A stretch of DNA of 64,000 nt from Metallosphaera yellowstonensis MK1 (GTDB lineage Archaea > Thermoproteota > Thermoprotei_A > Sulfolobales > Sulfolobaceae). The stretch's first letter is position 1. Each line of letters begins with the position of its first letter. Below are positions 36,537-45,725 of this stretch, in pieces. The notes beneath the pieces are model-generated. The model was not told the DNA's origin. It saw only the letters and a list, made by a program, of their open reading frames with translations, and searched no databases. The position numbers and the translations under genes were made by a program. The stretch is taken from contig NZ_JH597770.1 of the NCBI RefSeq assembly GCF_000243315.1, forward strand, positions 417,740 through 481,739, in the 5' to 3' direction.

Positions 36537-38233
36537 GTGGTAGACTTAGAGAAGTGAGAGTTGTCACCAGACCTACTGCTGACGGAAGGAGTTCTGTATC
36601 GTTCAGAAATTTCGTCATAGAGATACCCTACTCTAGGGATCTTAAGCTCAACATAGGTACCCTACTTGCAGTAGATACCATGGAGGAGGGAACTAGTTTG
36701 ATACTGGAGGTCGCAGATTTCATCCCAGTCCATTACGGCATGCTTAACTTGGACGGAACTATACCCAAGGAGATAAGGGACCAGGTAATGGAAGGAGTTG
36801 AGTCCAGTTGGAAGGCTGGAGAGAGTAAGGAGATGTGGGTGGACGTCTTTGCGTATCCCATTGGTTACCTCATGACATCCTCCGGTTTCAAAAAGGGCTA
36901 CGTACCTCCGTTACCCGGCACCTCCGTCAGGATCCTGAGCAAGGAGGCTTTCAGGAAGTTCGTGTGCTATGAGGGTGGAGTGGAGATAGGGAAGGTTTTA
37001 GGTCAGGATATTCCACTCACCATAAACCTGAACAAGGCCTTAGTGTACCATATGGGTATCTTCGCCTTTACTGGATCTGGAAAATCTAACCTAACGGCGA
37101 GTCTCATAAGGAGGGTTTTACGTTACACTGACGCTAAGGTGATTATAGCTGATATATCCATGGAGTACGCGGTCCTGTTGATTGATCAGATCCTTGAGCA
37201 TAATTCCCTCCTCATCTCCACGGAGAGGTATCCACAGAACCCCTCAGACGCTAGAAGGAAATTCTTGAGAAGTCACGTGGTGCCAGAAGAACTCGATGAC
37301 ATTAGGGAGAAGATAGGTGATGCCGCTGAGAGTATATTCAGAGGTCAGAAAGCCAGGTATCTGTATATGCCTCCCGAGGGTTCGGTGGAGCTAACTTACG
37401 GTGACCTGGTAGAGTTAGTCAAATCGCAGATCGATGATAAATACACAGCGTTTGCCCAGAAGCCACTCTTCAGTCTCCTTTTAAAGAGGCTGGATCAGTT
37501 CATGAGGGAAAACAAGATAAGTAAAGAATCGGTCTTAGACGACACCGTAATACCCCTCCTTGAGGAGGCGTCAGAGAGAGCCAGGGAGGCAGGACTTAGA
37601 GAGAACTCATCAATTTTCACTTTCATCTCCTCTGTGAAGAGCTATATCTCAACCGAGTCCCCTGAGAGCAATGAATATGACGTAGAGAAATTAGCAATAG
37701 ACATCTTAGACAGAGACCCTGCCTCTTCTAGGCTCTTCATCCTGGAGCTACCCAATTTAGACGAGGCCAGAGAGTTGTTGGCATCGCTAATAGAACACGT
37801 TATGTCTAGGAGGAAGAGGGCCTTCAGTAATCTCCCCATACTCTTCGTTCTTGACGAAGCCCAAGAGTTCATTCCCTTCGATACAAGGCAGAGAGACAAG
37901 AGCGAACTCTCCAGCAGTGCTGTGGAGAAGCTTTTGAGACACGGAAGAAAGTATCATCTTCATACTCTCATAAGTACACAGAGGCTAGCCTACCTTAATA
38001 CTAACGTCCTTCAGCAACTTCACACCTACTTCATCAGCACACTCCCCAGACCTTACGATCGTCAATTGGTTTCGGAGACATTTGGAGTGAGCGACGCCTT
38101 ATTGGATAGGACGCTCGACTTAGAAGTGGGCCAGTGGCTCCTCGTAAGTTTTAAGGCATCCCTTCCACACGACGTTCCAGTGTTCTTCTCTGCCCCTAAT
38201 AACCTTGACGAACTCAGGAGGGGACTCCAGTGA
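36518..38233 (+). CDS. HerA-like DNA translocase ATPase
   Basis: 571 aa, longer than canonical archaeal HerA (about 500). N-terminal HAS-barrel-like part to residue ~170, then Walker [10 protein letters not shown] (~186), Walker [12 protein letters not shown] (~445), sensor STQRLAYL (~490) and the arginine-finger region TLPRPYDRQ. FtsK/HerA superfamily (DUF87). It probably forms a hexameric ring with the upstream NurA-like protein. Its stop overlaps the PCMT start by 4 nt. Confidence 0.85.
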   Translation: MEFESVSGRLREVRVVTRPTADGRSSVSFRNFVIEIPYSRDLKLNIGTLLAVDTMEEGTSLILEVADFIPVHYGMLNLDGTIPKEIRDQVMEGVESSWKAGESKEMWVDVFAYPIGYLMTSSGFKKGYVPPLPGTSVRILSKEAFRKFVCYEGGVEIGKVLGQDIPLTINLNKALVYHMGIFAFTGSGKSNLTASLIRRVLRYTDAKVIIADISMEYAVLLIDQILEHNSLLISTERYPQNPSDARRKFLRSHVVPEELDDIREKIGDAAESIFRGQKARYLYMPPEGSVELTYGDLVELVKSQIDDKYTAFAQKPLFSLLLKRLDQFMRENKISKESVLDDTVIPLLEEASERAREAGLRENSSIFTFISSVKSYISTESPESNEYDVEKLAIDILDRDPASSRLFILELPNLDEARELLASLIEHVMSRRKRAFSNLPILFVLDEAQEFIPFDTRQRDKSELSSSAVEKLLRHGRKYHLHTLISTQRLAYLNTNVLQQLHTYFISTLPRPYDRQLVSETFGVSDALLDRTLDLEVGQWLLVSFKASLPHDVPVFFSAPNNLDELRRGLQ

Positions 38234-38853
38234 GGAGGGCGGACGGTCTGATCCTATCACTAATATCCAGTGAAGAGCTCAGGAGGGCTTACTTAAACGT
38301 AAACCGTGAGGACTTCCTCCCGGAGGGTTCAAAGAAATTCGCCTATGACCCAGAGTATCTAGATAGGCCTATAGCCATCACCGATAAGGTGAACACGACA
38401 GCACTCACGTTGGGTCTGAAAATGTTGGATTATCTAGACCTTAAGAAGGGCGACAAGGTGCTCGAGGTAGGTACCGGATGTGGATATTACACTGCGATAA
38501 TGGCCGAGATCGTAGGTGGTGAGAATGTATATACTGTGGAAATAGACCCGTGGCTTGCAGAGTTTGCAAGAAATAGACTCACGAAATATAACGTAAATCC
38601 CATAGTGGGCGACGGAACCATAGGCTATAAGGAAAAATCTCCATATACGAAGATAATAGCGTGGGCCTCTATGCCTACCGTTCCTTGTGCCCTTTACGAG
38701 CAACTTAGTGAAGAGGGAATACTCCTAACACCGATAGGAGGAGACAGAGTTCAACACTTATATCGCGTCAGGAAGTCAAATAAACCTCTAATTGAAAGGT
38801 TGGACTCAGTGATCTTCATGAAGGCGACGGGGCTCTTCGGCTTTTATGAGTGA
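38230..38853 (+). CDS. pcm: Protein-L-isoaspartate O-methyltransferase
   Basis: 207 aa. [20 protein letters not shown] is SAM motif [15 protein letters not shown] motif II, and [14 protein letters not shown] motif III region; [16 protein letters not shown] replaces the usual HM-rich motif ahead of them. It repairs isoaspartyl residues in aged proteins. GTG 38230 overlaps the HerA-like stop, making it the third gene of that operon. Its stop abuts a minus-strand guide RNA. Confidence 0.88.
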   Translation: MRRADGLILSLISSEELRRAYLNVNREDFLPEGSKKFAYDPEYLDRPIAITDKVNTTALTLGLKMLDYLDLKKGDKVLEVGTGCGYYTAIMAEIVGGENVYTVEIDPWLAEFARNRLTKYNVNPIVGDGTIGYKEKSPYTKIIAWASMPTVPCALYEQLSEEGILLTPIGGDRVQHLYRVRKSNKPLIERLDSVIFMKATGLFGFYE

Positions 38854-38905
38854 TCAGGACTCAAGACCTTCTTCACTACTCCGTACCTACCTTGTCATCA
38901 CTAGA
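38851..38905 (-). ncRNA. Predicted box C/D guide sRNA, tRNA-Leu(CAA) C34 target
   Basis: On the minus strand: box C GTGATGA (38901-38895), 11-nt guide, D' CGGA, 3-nt spacer, C' GTGAAGA, 12-nt guide AGGTCTTGAGTC, box D CTGA (38857-38854). C and D are perfect, C' and D' differ from consensus by one base each. A TTTTAAAC box at 38923-38932 lies 26 nt before the predicted 5' end. The D guide pairs with GACUCAAGAUC, the usual anticodon loop of archaeal tRNA-Leu(CAA), and the N+5 nucleotide is wobble C34. The D' guide target is unknown. It abuts the pcm stop. Confidence 0.78.
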
Positions 38906-39253
38906 TAAGAGAAGTACCATACGTTTAAAACGTTCATCGAGTTAAGCTCTATAAGATTAGGAAGACGGTATAGTTCAAAAATACCACTTTCCTCAAGAAT
39001 TCTAGATCCCACTTAGCGGTTAAGGAATACGGCCTCACCAAACCTCTGCCCAGATCAACAGTCGATTGTACTCGTTAGATGCCGATCAAATCCGCAACGA
39101 TCGCAGATCTCTGCCAGAGGTGGGGCCCTGACGTTGCAAGTAACGTCAACCGCTGTCTTTTGCCTACTGAATTGTAAAATGGACTATTTTTATTTAATAT
39201 GATGTATATAATTGTAAGTTAAGGTTTAAAAACATGAAATCAAATATTTACAT
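38906..39253. other. Gap holding the sRNA promoter and a further hairpin
   Basis: No ORF is supported. A TATA box for the minus-strand sRNA lies at 38923-38932. A GACGTT/AACGTC hairpin at about 39129-39146 is followed by CAACCGCTGT, resembling the right arm of the dispersed repeat. A TTTAAAAAC box at about 39226-39234 and AT-rich DNA before it serve the DUF2258 gene. Confidence 0.45.
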
Positions 39254-39742
39254 ATGACCGAAGAGATCGGGAGGGACCTGGAAAGAGTTGAAGAGTATGA
39301 ACACACCACCTCTAGGGCATCGTTTCTAGGAGAGAACAAGGTGGAACTAAGCACTGGACTAATAATAGCAGCAAGGTATGCAGATAAGATGAGAAGGATT
39401 GCCCTAGTGGCGTTGGGGAGGTTAGTTCCTAGGGAAGTGATAGTCAGGGACGTAGCGGAACTGAACAAACAACTCTATGACATCCTAGTTAACAAGATGA
39501 AGGTAGGTAAGCTTGACGTAGTGAGGATTGTGGTTGACGCTACCTACAAGGAAGCGGAGAAGAGGCTGGTGTTCTCTAACATCAGGGTGACCAGATACTA
39601 TACTGAGGAGGAATGTAAGGGGCTTGCCGAGGGTGACCTGAAGAAGAGGGTCGAGCAACTTGAGAAAGAGAATAACAAACTTAAGGACGAACTTAAAAAG
39701 ATCCGCGAAACCCTGAGTGCCGTCATTAGAGAGGCTGAATGA
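39254..39742 (+). CDS. DUF2258 family protein
   Basis: 162 aa. Residues 1-115 match the crenarchaeal DUF2258 pattern (ELSTGLIIAARYADKMRRIAL; VRIVVDATYKEAEKRLVFS). Residues ~125-160 form a coiled coil rich in E, K and L (KKRVEQLEKENNKLKDELKK). No enzymatic motif; possibly a DNA- or RNA-associated scaffold. ATG 39254 follows a TTTAAAAAC box. Function unknown. Confidence 0.8.
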   Translation: MTEEIGRDLERVEEYEHTTSRASFLGENKVELSTGLIIAARYADKMRRIALVALGRLVPREVIVRDVAELNKQLYDILVNKMKVGKLDVVRIVVDATYKEAEKRLVFSNIRVTRYYTEEECKGLAEGDLKKRVEQLEKENNKLKDELKKIRETLSAVIREAE

Positions 39743-39782
39743 GACCGATAGGTTTTTTAAAATCATGAAAATAATGTTCCGT

Positions 39783-39858
<76 letters not shown>

Positions 39859-40173
39859 CTATGGGTTCATGTTCTTTCTGTCTAACGTTATGGGTATACC
39901 TAACAATTGCCTTGAAAATACTTTTAACGAAAGATAAGGATGTTGTGAGAGGAGTGTGGCAACGGGAGTTAAGGTTCGCTAGGTTCCCTTGTTTTTATCT
40001 TCCTGGGGGGCTCTTTAAGGCGAGGGAAAATCATTAATACACATAATGTTCTTAAGCTGACTCATGGCCCAGTGAGGTTCCTAAACAAGGAACCCAATCA
40101 TGTTAGTGATTTTAAGCCCTTTAGTCAATCTTAATTACTCCTTCAGGACTATGTTAACATAGTGCTCGATAAT
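39859..40173. other. Gap with hairpin, possible short transcript and palindrome
   Basis: No protein gene. An ACTTTTAA block near 39921-39928 followed about 25 nt later by GTTG...CAAC and GGGA...TCCC short hairpins and a TTTTTATC run at 39991-39998 could encode a small RNA, weakly supported. GGTTCC/GGAACC forms a 6-bp hairpin at 40076-40094. A perfect palindrome precedes tRNA-Trp. Confidence 0.3.
40148..40163. promoter_or_regulatory. 16-bp perfect palindrome in the tRNA-Trp promoter
   Basis: ACTATGTTAACATAGT reads identically on both strands and ends 10 nt before the tRNA-Trp 5' end, covering the -26 to -11 region where a TATA box should be. It may be the TATA element itself in palindromic form or an operator overlapping it. 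Confidence 0.45.
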
Positions 40174-40302
40174 GGGCCCATAGCTCAGCCAGGTTAGAGT
40201 GCTGGGCTCCAGACAGCATTGGGTCTGTAGACCCGAAAGGGGATGATATGTGTCTGGAATGGAGAGACCCAGTGGTCCGGGGTTCGAATCCCCGTGGGCC
40301 CA
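40174..40302 (+). tRNA. tRNA-Trp (CCA anticodon) with 54-nt intron
   Basis: Acceptor GGGCCCA/TGGGCCC, T arm CGGGG TTCGAAT CCCCG, anticodon stem CTGGG/CCCAG. The loop reads CTCCAG, then an intron at 40213-40266, then A38, so the intron follows position 37 as in other archaeal tRNA-Trp genes. In some archaea this intron is a box C/D guide; here a GATGATA is visible but no matching D box, so I do not call one. Confidence 0.95.
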
Positions 40303-40568
40303 TTAAATATCTTATTTCTGTGGGTTGGTGTGTGTAGTTAGAGTAGAGTTTTTCTTTTCCTAATTATTATGGACGCTTATAGGAGAGACCAGTGTCCTAG
40401 AAAGGCTTCGTTAATTCCGCATATACTTTCACGTCTAAGTCAGGCTGGCGGAGGAGATTGTTCCATAACACTGGCGGATCGTCGATCTTACAATTTAATG
40501 TGTAGTTTTAGGAATGACGAAGTATTTAGACATTTTCTAACTATAGTGATAAAGGTTCATCTAATGGA
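40303..40568. other. Gap between tRNA-Trp and SRP RNA
   Basis: No gene is supported. An 80-codon frame starting at 40369 runs into the SRP RNA and is rejected. A T-rich stretch (TTTTTCTTTTCC) at 40349-40360 probably ends tRNA-Trp transcription. Confidence 0.4.
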
Positions 40569-40874
40569 GGGCCGGCTCCCCCACATGCTCGCCTGCCTGT
40601 GGTGGGGGTGAGCCCGAATCTTCCTCCGACCGGTGACCAGCAAGCTCTGACGTCCAGGCACGGCTGCTCCCTTCCGGGCCTCACCGATTCCCCCAGCTAA
40701 TAGGGTTCCCCTCTCCCCTCCAGGAGTGGAGACCCTATCCGTCAGCCCTGCTGGGCGGCCATCATCGTACGGTTCGGACCCCACCACGGGCTCGACGCCC
40801 ATGTGGGGGTTACTGGTGCCCGCTTTACGCCGTACGGGATGAGAGGCTGGCGAGACCTCCACCCTACCCGGCCC
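40569..40874 (-). ncRNA. Signal recognition particle 7S RNA
   Basis: About 306 nt on the minus strand, GC-rich. Domain IV core is present: GGTGAGGCCCGGAAGG then GAGCAGCC, the SRP54-binding helix 8 with GGAA tetraloop. The 5' GGGCCGG (40874-40868) and 3' CCGGCCC (40575-40569) close helix 1, as in archaeal 7S RNA. AAAATATACC about 26 nt upstream (near 40895-40904) is the promoter. ORFs across this region are spurious. Confidence 0.93.
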
Positions 40875-40968
40875 AGTTGAGTCTTGTCGTATGGTATATT
40901 TTAGTTTACGGTTTCAGGTATCTGAGGTCATACCTCAAGCTTAAAATTGGAATCGTCTCTCAAACCCT

Positions 40969-42450
40969 ATGAAGTGGGACGAAAGGAGACTCAAGATCAT
41001 TGAGTACCTGAGGGATAAGGGAATAAATCCCTACCCTCAGAAGTACGTTATTACTCACAGTATAGTCCAGTTAAGAAAGATCGGCTTAGAGAAGAACGAT
41101 AGGCCTAAGGATCCCTTTCTGACTAACGTTAGGACTGCAGGGAGGGTAGCTAACCTTAGGAGACACGGGAAAGCTTCGTTCGTGGACATCTTCGACGAGG
41201 GCGAGAAGCTACAGCTTTACCTGAGAGTGAATGAGCTTCAGAATAGGTATGAGCAGTTCTTTGCGGAAGTGGACAGAGGAGACATAATAGGTGTTGGGGG
41301 CGACCTCTTTTTCACAGCTAAGGGGGAGCTCACTTTGCTAGTCAGGGATTATCAGATGTTGGCCAAGTCTTTAGTAGAACCACCAGACTGGTCAAAGATG
41401 AGCCCAGAGTTTAGGTATGCCCATAGATATGTAGATTTCCTCTACAACGACAGAGCGAGACAAACCATGGAGAGGAGGTATACCATAATCAGGGAGATAA
41501 GGAACTTCCTGAACCTTGAAGGCTTCCTGGAAGTGGAGACTCCAATATTACAGCCGGTATACGGCGGTGCCTTGGCTAAACCCTTCAAGTCTCATATTAA
41601 CTACCTTGATGAGGATTGGTACCTCAGGATATCCCTAGAGCTCTACCTCAAGAGATATATAGTTGGGGGTTTCAACAAGGTTTACGAGATCGGTAAGGTC
41701 TTCAGGAACGAAGATATTGACGTAACCCATAACCCAGAGTTCACCCTCCTGGAACTCTATTGGGCTTACGCGGACTACATTGACATAATGGATCTAACTG
41801 AGAGGTTGTTTTCCCATCTAGCAAACAGGGTTCTTGGAACTCATGAGCTGAAGTATCACCTGGGTGACAGGGAAGTCGTAATAGACCTAGGGAAGTTCAG
41901 GAGGGTGTCCATGTTCGAGTTACTCTCCGATCATTTGGGCAAAGACGTTGAGAGCATGAGCGACGAGGAATTGAAGTCTCTAATGAAGACACACGGATTA
42001 GTGCCCAGGGGATCCATGTACGTTAGGGGACTCATGATCGAGAAGCTCTTCGATAAGTTGGTCACACCGGAGCTCGTTCAGCCCACCTTTGTCACTGACT
42101 ACCCGCAGGAGACAACCCCCCTCTGCAAACCCCACAGGAGTAAGCCTGGACTTGTGGAGAGATTTGAACTCTATATCGCTGGAATGGAGTTTGCCAACGC
42201 ATATACGGAACTCAATGATCCGATACTTCAGGATAAGCTCTTCAATGAAGAGCAGGAAATGATGAGGAGAGGAGATCAGGAGGCACACCCCTACGATAGG
42301 GACTTCGTGAGGGCCTTGGGTTACGGCATGCCGCCAACTGGTGGACTAGGAATAGGAATAGACAGGTTGGTTATGCTGTTCACTAATAACTCGAGTATAA
42401 AGGAAGTTATTCCGTTCCCTATGGTAAGTTCCAAGCTCATTGAGGAGTGA
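40969..42450 (+). CDS. lysS: Lysyl-tRNA synthetase, class II
   Basis: 493 aa. N-terminal OB-fold anticodon-binding domain ([21 protein letters not shown]), then class II motifs: motif 1 around [11 protein letters not shown], motif 2 [10 protein letters not shown]...HNPEFTLLE, motif 3 [12 protein letters not shown]. Class II LysRS occurs in Sulfolobales, while many other archaea use class I. ATG 40969 is chosen; its 3' end overlaps the convergent M50 gene by 14 nt. Confidence 0.97.
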   Translation: MKWDERRLKIIEYLRDKGINPYPQKYVITHSIVQLRKIGLEKNDRPKDPFLTNVRTAGRVANLRRHGKASFVDIFDEGEKLQLYLRVNELQNRYEQFFAEVDRGDIIGVGGDLFFTAKGELTLLVRDYQMLAKSLVEPPDWSKMSPEFRYAHRYVDFLYNDRARQTMERRYTIIREIRNFLNLEGFLEVETPILQPVYGGALAKPFKSHINYLDEDWYLRISLELYLKRYIVGGFNKVYEIGKVFRNEDIDVTHNPEFTLLELYWAYADYIDIMDLTERLFSHLANRVLGTHELKYHLGDREVVIDLGKFRRVSMFELLSDHLGKDVESMSDEELKSLMKTHGLVPRGSMYVRGLMIEKLFDKLVTPELVQPTFVTDYPQETTPLCKPHRSKPGLVERFELYIAGMEFANAYTELNDPILQDKLFNEEQEMMRRGDQEAHPYDRDFVRALGYGMPPTGGLGIGIDRLVMLFTNNSSIKEVIPFPMVSSKLIEE

Positions 42451-43504
42451 AGGACAAGGATATTGAGAACACCAAGAGTAAAACTAAGGCTCCCTGTAGT
42501 ATTAAGGATATCCTCTCGCCGTGTGGAATTTTCTTCATGAGCTCGTTAAGTACTTTTCCACCATCTGTTATAATAAGGGGTGCTCCGTTGAGCAGACCGA
42601 GGCTCAGGTTCACTATGAACATCCAAAGGGCGGTCGAGATCAGAGGTAAGTAGTAGGAGGGAATATAATAGGTGATATAAACCCCAAGGAAATGGTTAGG
42701 AGATGTAACGTTGAAGAGTTCGCTCCCAGATGGTGTCTTCACTTCAATCAAATAGGTTGTGAAGTTCTCCAGGACTCTGTGGAGTTGGTCTGGAGTGGTC
42801 ACTCTTATCCCATTAATCTCTTGGATTACATATCCTGGTTCCATGGAAGAGTTGTAGGCTGCACTGTGGGGAAGGACTCCCTCCACCAAGACTCCTTGAG
42901 ATAACATGGGAGGAACATAACTAACTATTGGAAAGAAGACTCCAGCTAGGATTAGGTTAATGGCTATTCCCACAGATACGACCTTCAATTTGGATAGTGT
43001 ACTACTGTTGGAGAACTCTCTTTCCTCAGGTTCTACGAAGGCTCCAGGGAAGAACCCGAGGAGAATTATGCCTCCACTTTTGACTGATATTCGGTTTGAC
43101 GTGGCTGATATGGCATGCATCAGTTCATGAATCAATACGGAGACGCCTATTGCGATCAAGATATAAGGAGCTTGATCTAGTCCCACCGTCACGCCTGGTA
43201 TTATGGGCTCCAGTCTCACCGTAGAGGGTTTTGCTGGATTTAAAGAGCCGAGCAAGGACAATATAATGAGTGAGATTCCTCCTAACATTGCCCCAATCGA
43301 TATTCCTAAGGATATCACCTCAAAGACTTTGAAGGCCCTAGATCGAGCTAGTTTAGGAAACCACTCTGCCCTAGTTCCTTTCCTCCAGAGGAGGAGGAAA
43401 GGATACACAGTAAATCCCATCTCTACTAGTTTCTCCCTTAACAGTAAAACTATCCCCCAGAACACCAGTAGCCCAATTAGAAAATATATTGTGGTAGGCA
43501 TCAA
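42437..43504 (-). CDS. Site-2 protease-like M50 protease with PDZ domain
   Basis: 355 aa, several TM segments. [16 protein letters not shown] carries HExxH (residues ~126-130). [30 protein letters not shown] (split) is a PDZ-like domain between TM4 and TM5, and [15 protein letters not shown] supplies the DG aspartate. Family members release membrane-bound regulators. Monocistronic; separate from the rhomboid/M50 operon. Confidence 0.9.
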   Translation of the reverse strand: MMPTTIYFLIGLLVFWGIVLLLREKLVEMGFTVYPFLLLWRKGTRAEWFPKLARSRAFKVFEVISLGISIGAMLGGISLIILSLLGSLNPAKPSTVRLEPIIPGVTVGLDQAPYILIAIGVSVLIHELMHAISATSNRISVKSGGIILLGFFPGAFVEPEEREFSNSSTLSKLKVVSVGIAINLILAGVFFPIVSYVPPMLSQGVLVEGVLPHSAAYNSSMEPGYVIQEINGIRVTTPDQLHRVLENFTTYLIEVKTPSGSELFNVTSPNHFLGVYITYYIPSYYLPLISTALWMFIVNLSLGLLNGAPLIITDGGKVLNELMKKIPHGERISLILQGALVLLLVFSISLSFTPQ

Positions 43505-43584
43505 CTGGCTTTAATTTCCGGCCCTTTTTAAAAAACCTTGTGTATGTGGAGTATAACGAGGTACAGTGGAAATTACTAGGTTTC

Positions 43585-44196
43585 ATGAGAGCCAGAGCAC
43601 TGAGAATACTGAGCAAATTGGAGGAGATTTCCCAGACAGGCTTCGTGTACGGCTCCCTGGCCAGAGGAGATGTGAACAGGGATAGCGACATAGACGTAGT
43701 CGTATTGAATCCTAACGTTATTGTCTTAGACCTCCTGGAGGTAAATCACAAGTTCATTGTTCAGGCTACTCCAACCTCAACTCCCAAGGCGTATTTATCG
43801 TTAGACCCAGAGGAGAGAGAGGTCATATCGTTCCCCCTCAGTAAGCTCAAGAGACACGAAGAGGATTTTTACAGATTCGGGGGGATGGTGTCGAGGAAGG
43901 ACATAGAGGATAAAGTAAGAGTGCCTGGAGTCAATAAGAAGCTGGAGCTAATAGTCCCAATTCCTGAGGGACACGTCCAGTTACCCCTCCTAGGAAATGA
44001 GGACGTAGCAGTGAAGTACCTGGGGATATCCATTGCCTCCCTCACCTTACGGGAGAGACTATTGAATAGGAGAAGGGAGAAGGGTAGAACTGGAGTCTTC
44101 CTGAGGTATGATCTCTCAAGGGATGAGAGCATTGAGGGTGCAGTAAGGGATTTGAGCAAGAACAACAAGTTCTTCAGGAGATCTGTTGGCGATTGA
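43585..44196 (+). CDS. Nucleotidyltransferase-domain protein
   Basis: About 203 aa from ATG 43585 (GTG 43540 is the longer option). GFVYGSLARGDVNRDSDIDVVVL is the minimal nucleotidyltransferase signature GS...DxD (residues ~19-40), followed by a helical region. Unlike MNT/HEPN toxins there is no HEPN gene beside it. A TTTTTAAAA box at 43524-43532 favours the shorter start. It overlaps the next gene by 11 nt, forming a three-gene operon with DUF1122 and a radical SAM protein. Substrate unknown. Confidence 0.75.
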   Translation: MRARALRILSKLEEISQTGFVYGSLARGDVNRDSDIDVVVLNPNVIVLDLLEVNHKFIVQATPTSTPKAYLSLDPEEREVISFPLSKLKRHEEDFYRFGGMVSRKDIEDKVRVPGVNKKLELIVPIPEGHVQLPLLGNEDVAVKYLGISIASLTLRERLLNRRREKGRTGVFLRYDLSRDESIEGAVRDLSKNNKFFRRSVGD

Positions 44197-44719
44197 GGCA
44201 GAAATAGATGGAATGAGGTTAATCTCAACCAACGTGCGTAGAACCCACATAACTGAATTATTGGTCTTAGATCTACTCCTAGGTAACAAGTTGGTGGGAA
44301 AGTGCCACTATTTCCAGGGAAGGGGATATTATCCACCTTGGATAGAGCTGGATTACGACCCTTGGCCCAGGGGGTTAGGCCTGGAGGTAAAGCTCTTCAG
44401 AGTGTTTTACGATATCCTCCCAGATCAAGGCCGATTTTTTATTTCATATGTGAGGGATCGGGATACATTAAACATGTTACAGAGTGGATTTAGTCCAGTA
44501 GACACGCCCCTAGGTTTATCTCTATTAAGAGCTGGATTTACGTGGTTTAAGAATTGGTACTTCCCTGAGGGAGGAAATGAAGGTGGACTAAAGCTTCAAG
44601 CCAACAAGGTACTTAGGGAGGAGGACAGGAGAAGAGAGTTAGAGGAGCTTTCAGCAGAAGTTAAAACCCCCGAGGCTAGACAAGTGATTGCTGAAATGCT
44701 TGCTAAAGGGAAACCCTGA
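44186..44719 (+). CDS. DUF1122 family protein
   Basis: 177 aa, TTG start at 44186 overlapping the preceding gene. [31 protein letters not shown], split over residues ~48-80, is the conserved core of this crenarchaeal family. The remote fold looks GNAT-like, but no acetyl-CoA loop can be asserted. Flanked by a nucleotidyltransferase and a radical SAM enzyme in one operon. Function unknown. Confidence 0.75.
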   Translation: MAIEAEIDGMRLISTNVRRTHITELLVLDLLLGNKLVGKCHYFQGRGYYPPWIELDYDPWPRGLGLEVKLFRVFYDILPDQGRFFISYVRDRDTLNMLQSGFSPVDTPLGLSLLRAGFTWFKNWYFPEGGNEGGLKLQANKVLREEDRRRELEELSAEVKTPEARQVIAEMLAKGKP

Positions 44720-45716
44720 AGTAGGGCTCTACAACCGACAGTTGCCGAAGGGCTGTGAGCTTTGTAGGCTAGGAGGTAAAATGGTAGTATTCATCTCCGG
44801 TGAGTGTGGAGACTCGTGTTTTTACTGTCCCGTGAGCGAGGGTAGATTCGGTAAGGATAGGGCGTATGCGAACGAGTTCCCTGTAAAGGACCTCATGGAT
44901 TACGTTTATGAATCGTACAGAATGAAGGCCGTCGGTGCTGGGATAACCGGGGGAGATCCACTCCTCCATTTAGATAGAGTAGTGGAACTGATCGGTATCC
45001 TCAAGTCCGAGTTTGGGAGGAGCTATCACGTCCACCTTTACACCACGGGCAGATACGCTACTTCAGATGCCCTCAGAGAGTTAGAGCGCTCAGGTCTTGA
45101 CGAGATAAGGTTCCATCCAGTCAAGGAGAGCTACTTGGAGGCGGTGGAGAGGGCCTTGAGGACTAGCATGGACGTCGGTTTGGAGGTCCCAGCGATTCCA
45201 GGAAAGGAGGAGTGGTTAGGGGGATTAGTTCAGTGGGCGAAGAATAAAGGTGTCAAGTTCGTCAACATTAACGAACTGGAGATAACCGAGAGAAACGCTG
45301 GGAACTTAGCACCTCTAGGTTTCAATATATCTCACGGGTTAGCAGGGGCCAAGGGGAGTTTCGAGACCTCCTTGAGAGTGCTTCAAGAGTTCTCAGAAGC
45401 AGAGATATCCCTTCATTATTGCAGTTCTGTCTATAAGGACGTCGTTGAGACTAGGACCAGGTTTCTTAGGACCGTAAGGACTAGTGCAAAGCCGTATGAG
45501 GAATATACTGGGGAGGGGACAGTAGTGAGGGCTCTAGTTAGAACCAAAGAAGATCTCCTTGATTATGGCGAAAAGAGAGAGGAGATGTATAGCGTCTCTC
45601 CGTCAATAGTCGAGGAGCTAATGAAGAAGGGTCTAGCTGACGAGGTTTGGCTCGTGGAAGAGCTGCCTTACGGTCAGAAAGTATCGGAGACTTTGGTATT
45701 TAGAAGAGGAAAATAA
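44688..45716 (+). CDS. Radical SAM protein
   Basis: 342 aa. [11 protein letters not shown] holds the CxxxCxxC 4Fe-4S motif (residues ~38-45) and [12 protein letters not shown] the SAM-binding GGE-like motif. An earlier pair CELCRLGG may bind metal. TIM-barrel radical SAM enzymes of this type, often annotated near tRNA- or cofactor-modifying enzymes, have no defined reaction. ATG 44688 overlaps DUF1122 by 32 nt. The C-terminal ~60 residues form a small TRAM-like beta domain ([18 protein letters not shown]), uncertain. Confidence 0.85.
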   Translation: MLKCLLKGNPEVGLYNRQLPKGCELCRLGGKMVVFISGECGDSCFYCPVSEGRFGKDRAYANEFPVKDLMDYVYESYRMKAVGAGITGGDPLLHLDRVVELIGILKSEFGRSYHVHLYTTGRYATSDALRELERSGLDEIRFHPVKESYLEAVERALRTSMDVGLEVPAIPGKEEWLGGLVQWAKNKGVKFVNINELEITERNAGNLAPLGFNISHGLAGAKGSFETSLRVLQEFSEAEISLHYCSSVYKDVVETRTRFLRTVRTSAKPYEEYTGEGTVVRALVRTKEDLLDYGEKREEMYSVSPSIVEELMKKGLADEVWLVEELPYGQKVSETLVFRRGK

Positions 45717-45725
45717 ATCTCTTAC

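Noticed and set aside
40213-40266. tRNA-Trp intron as a box C/D guide RNA, as in some Euryarchaeota
   Set aside because: A GATGATA is present but no CTGA and no second box pair; guide complementarity to the tRNA could not be shown.
40369-40611. 80-aa ORF after tRNA-Trp
   Set aside because: It runs into the SRP RNA, has no promoter of its own, and its protein composition is not natural.
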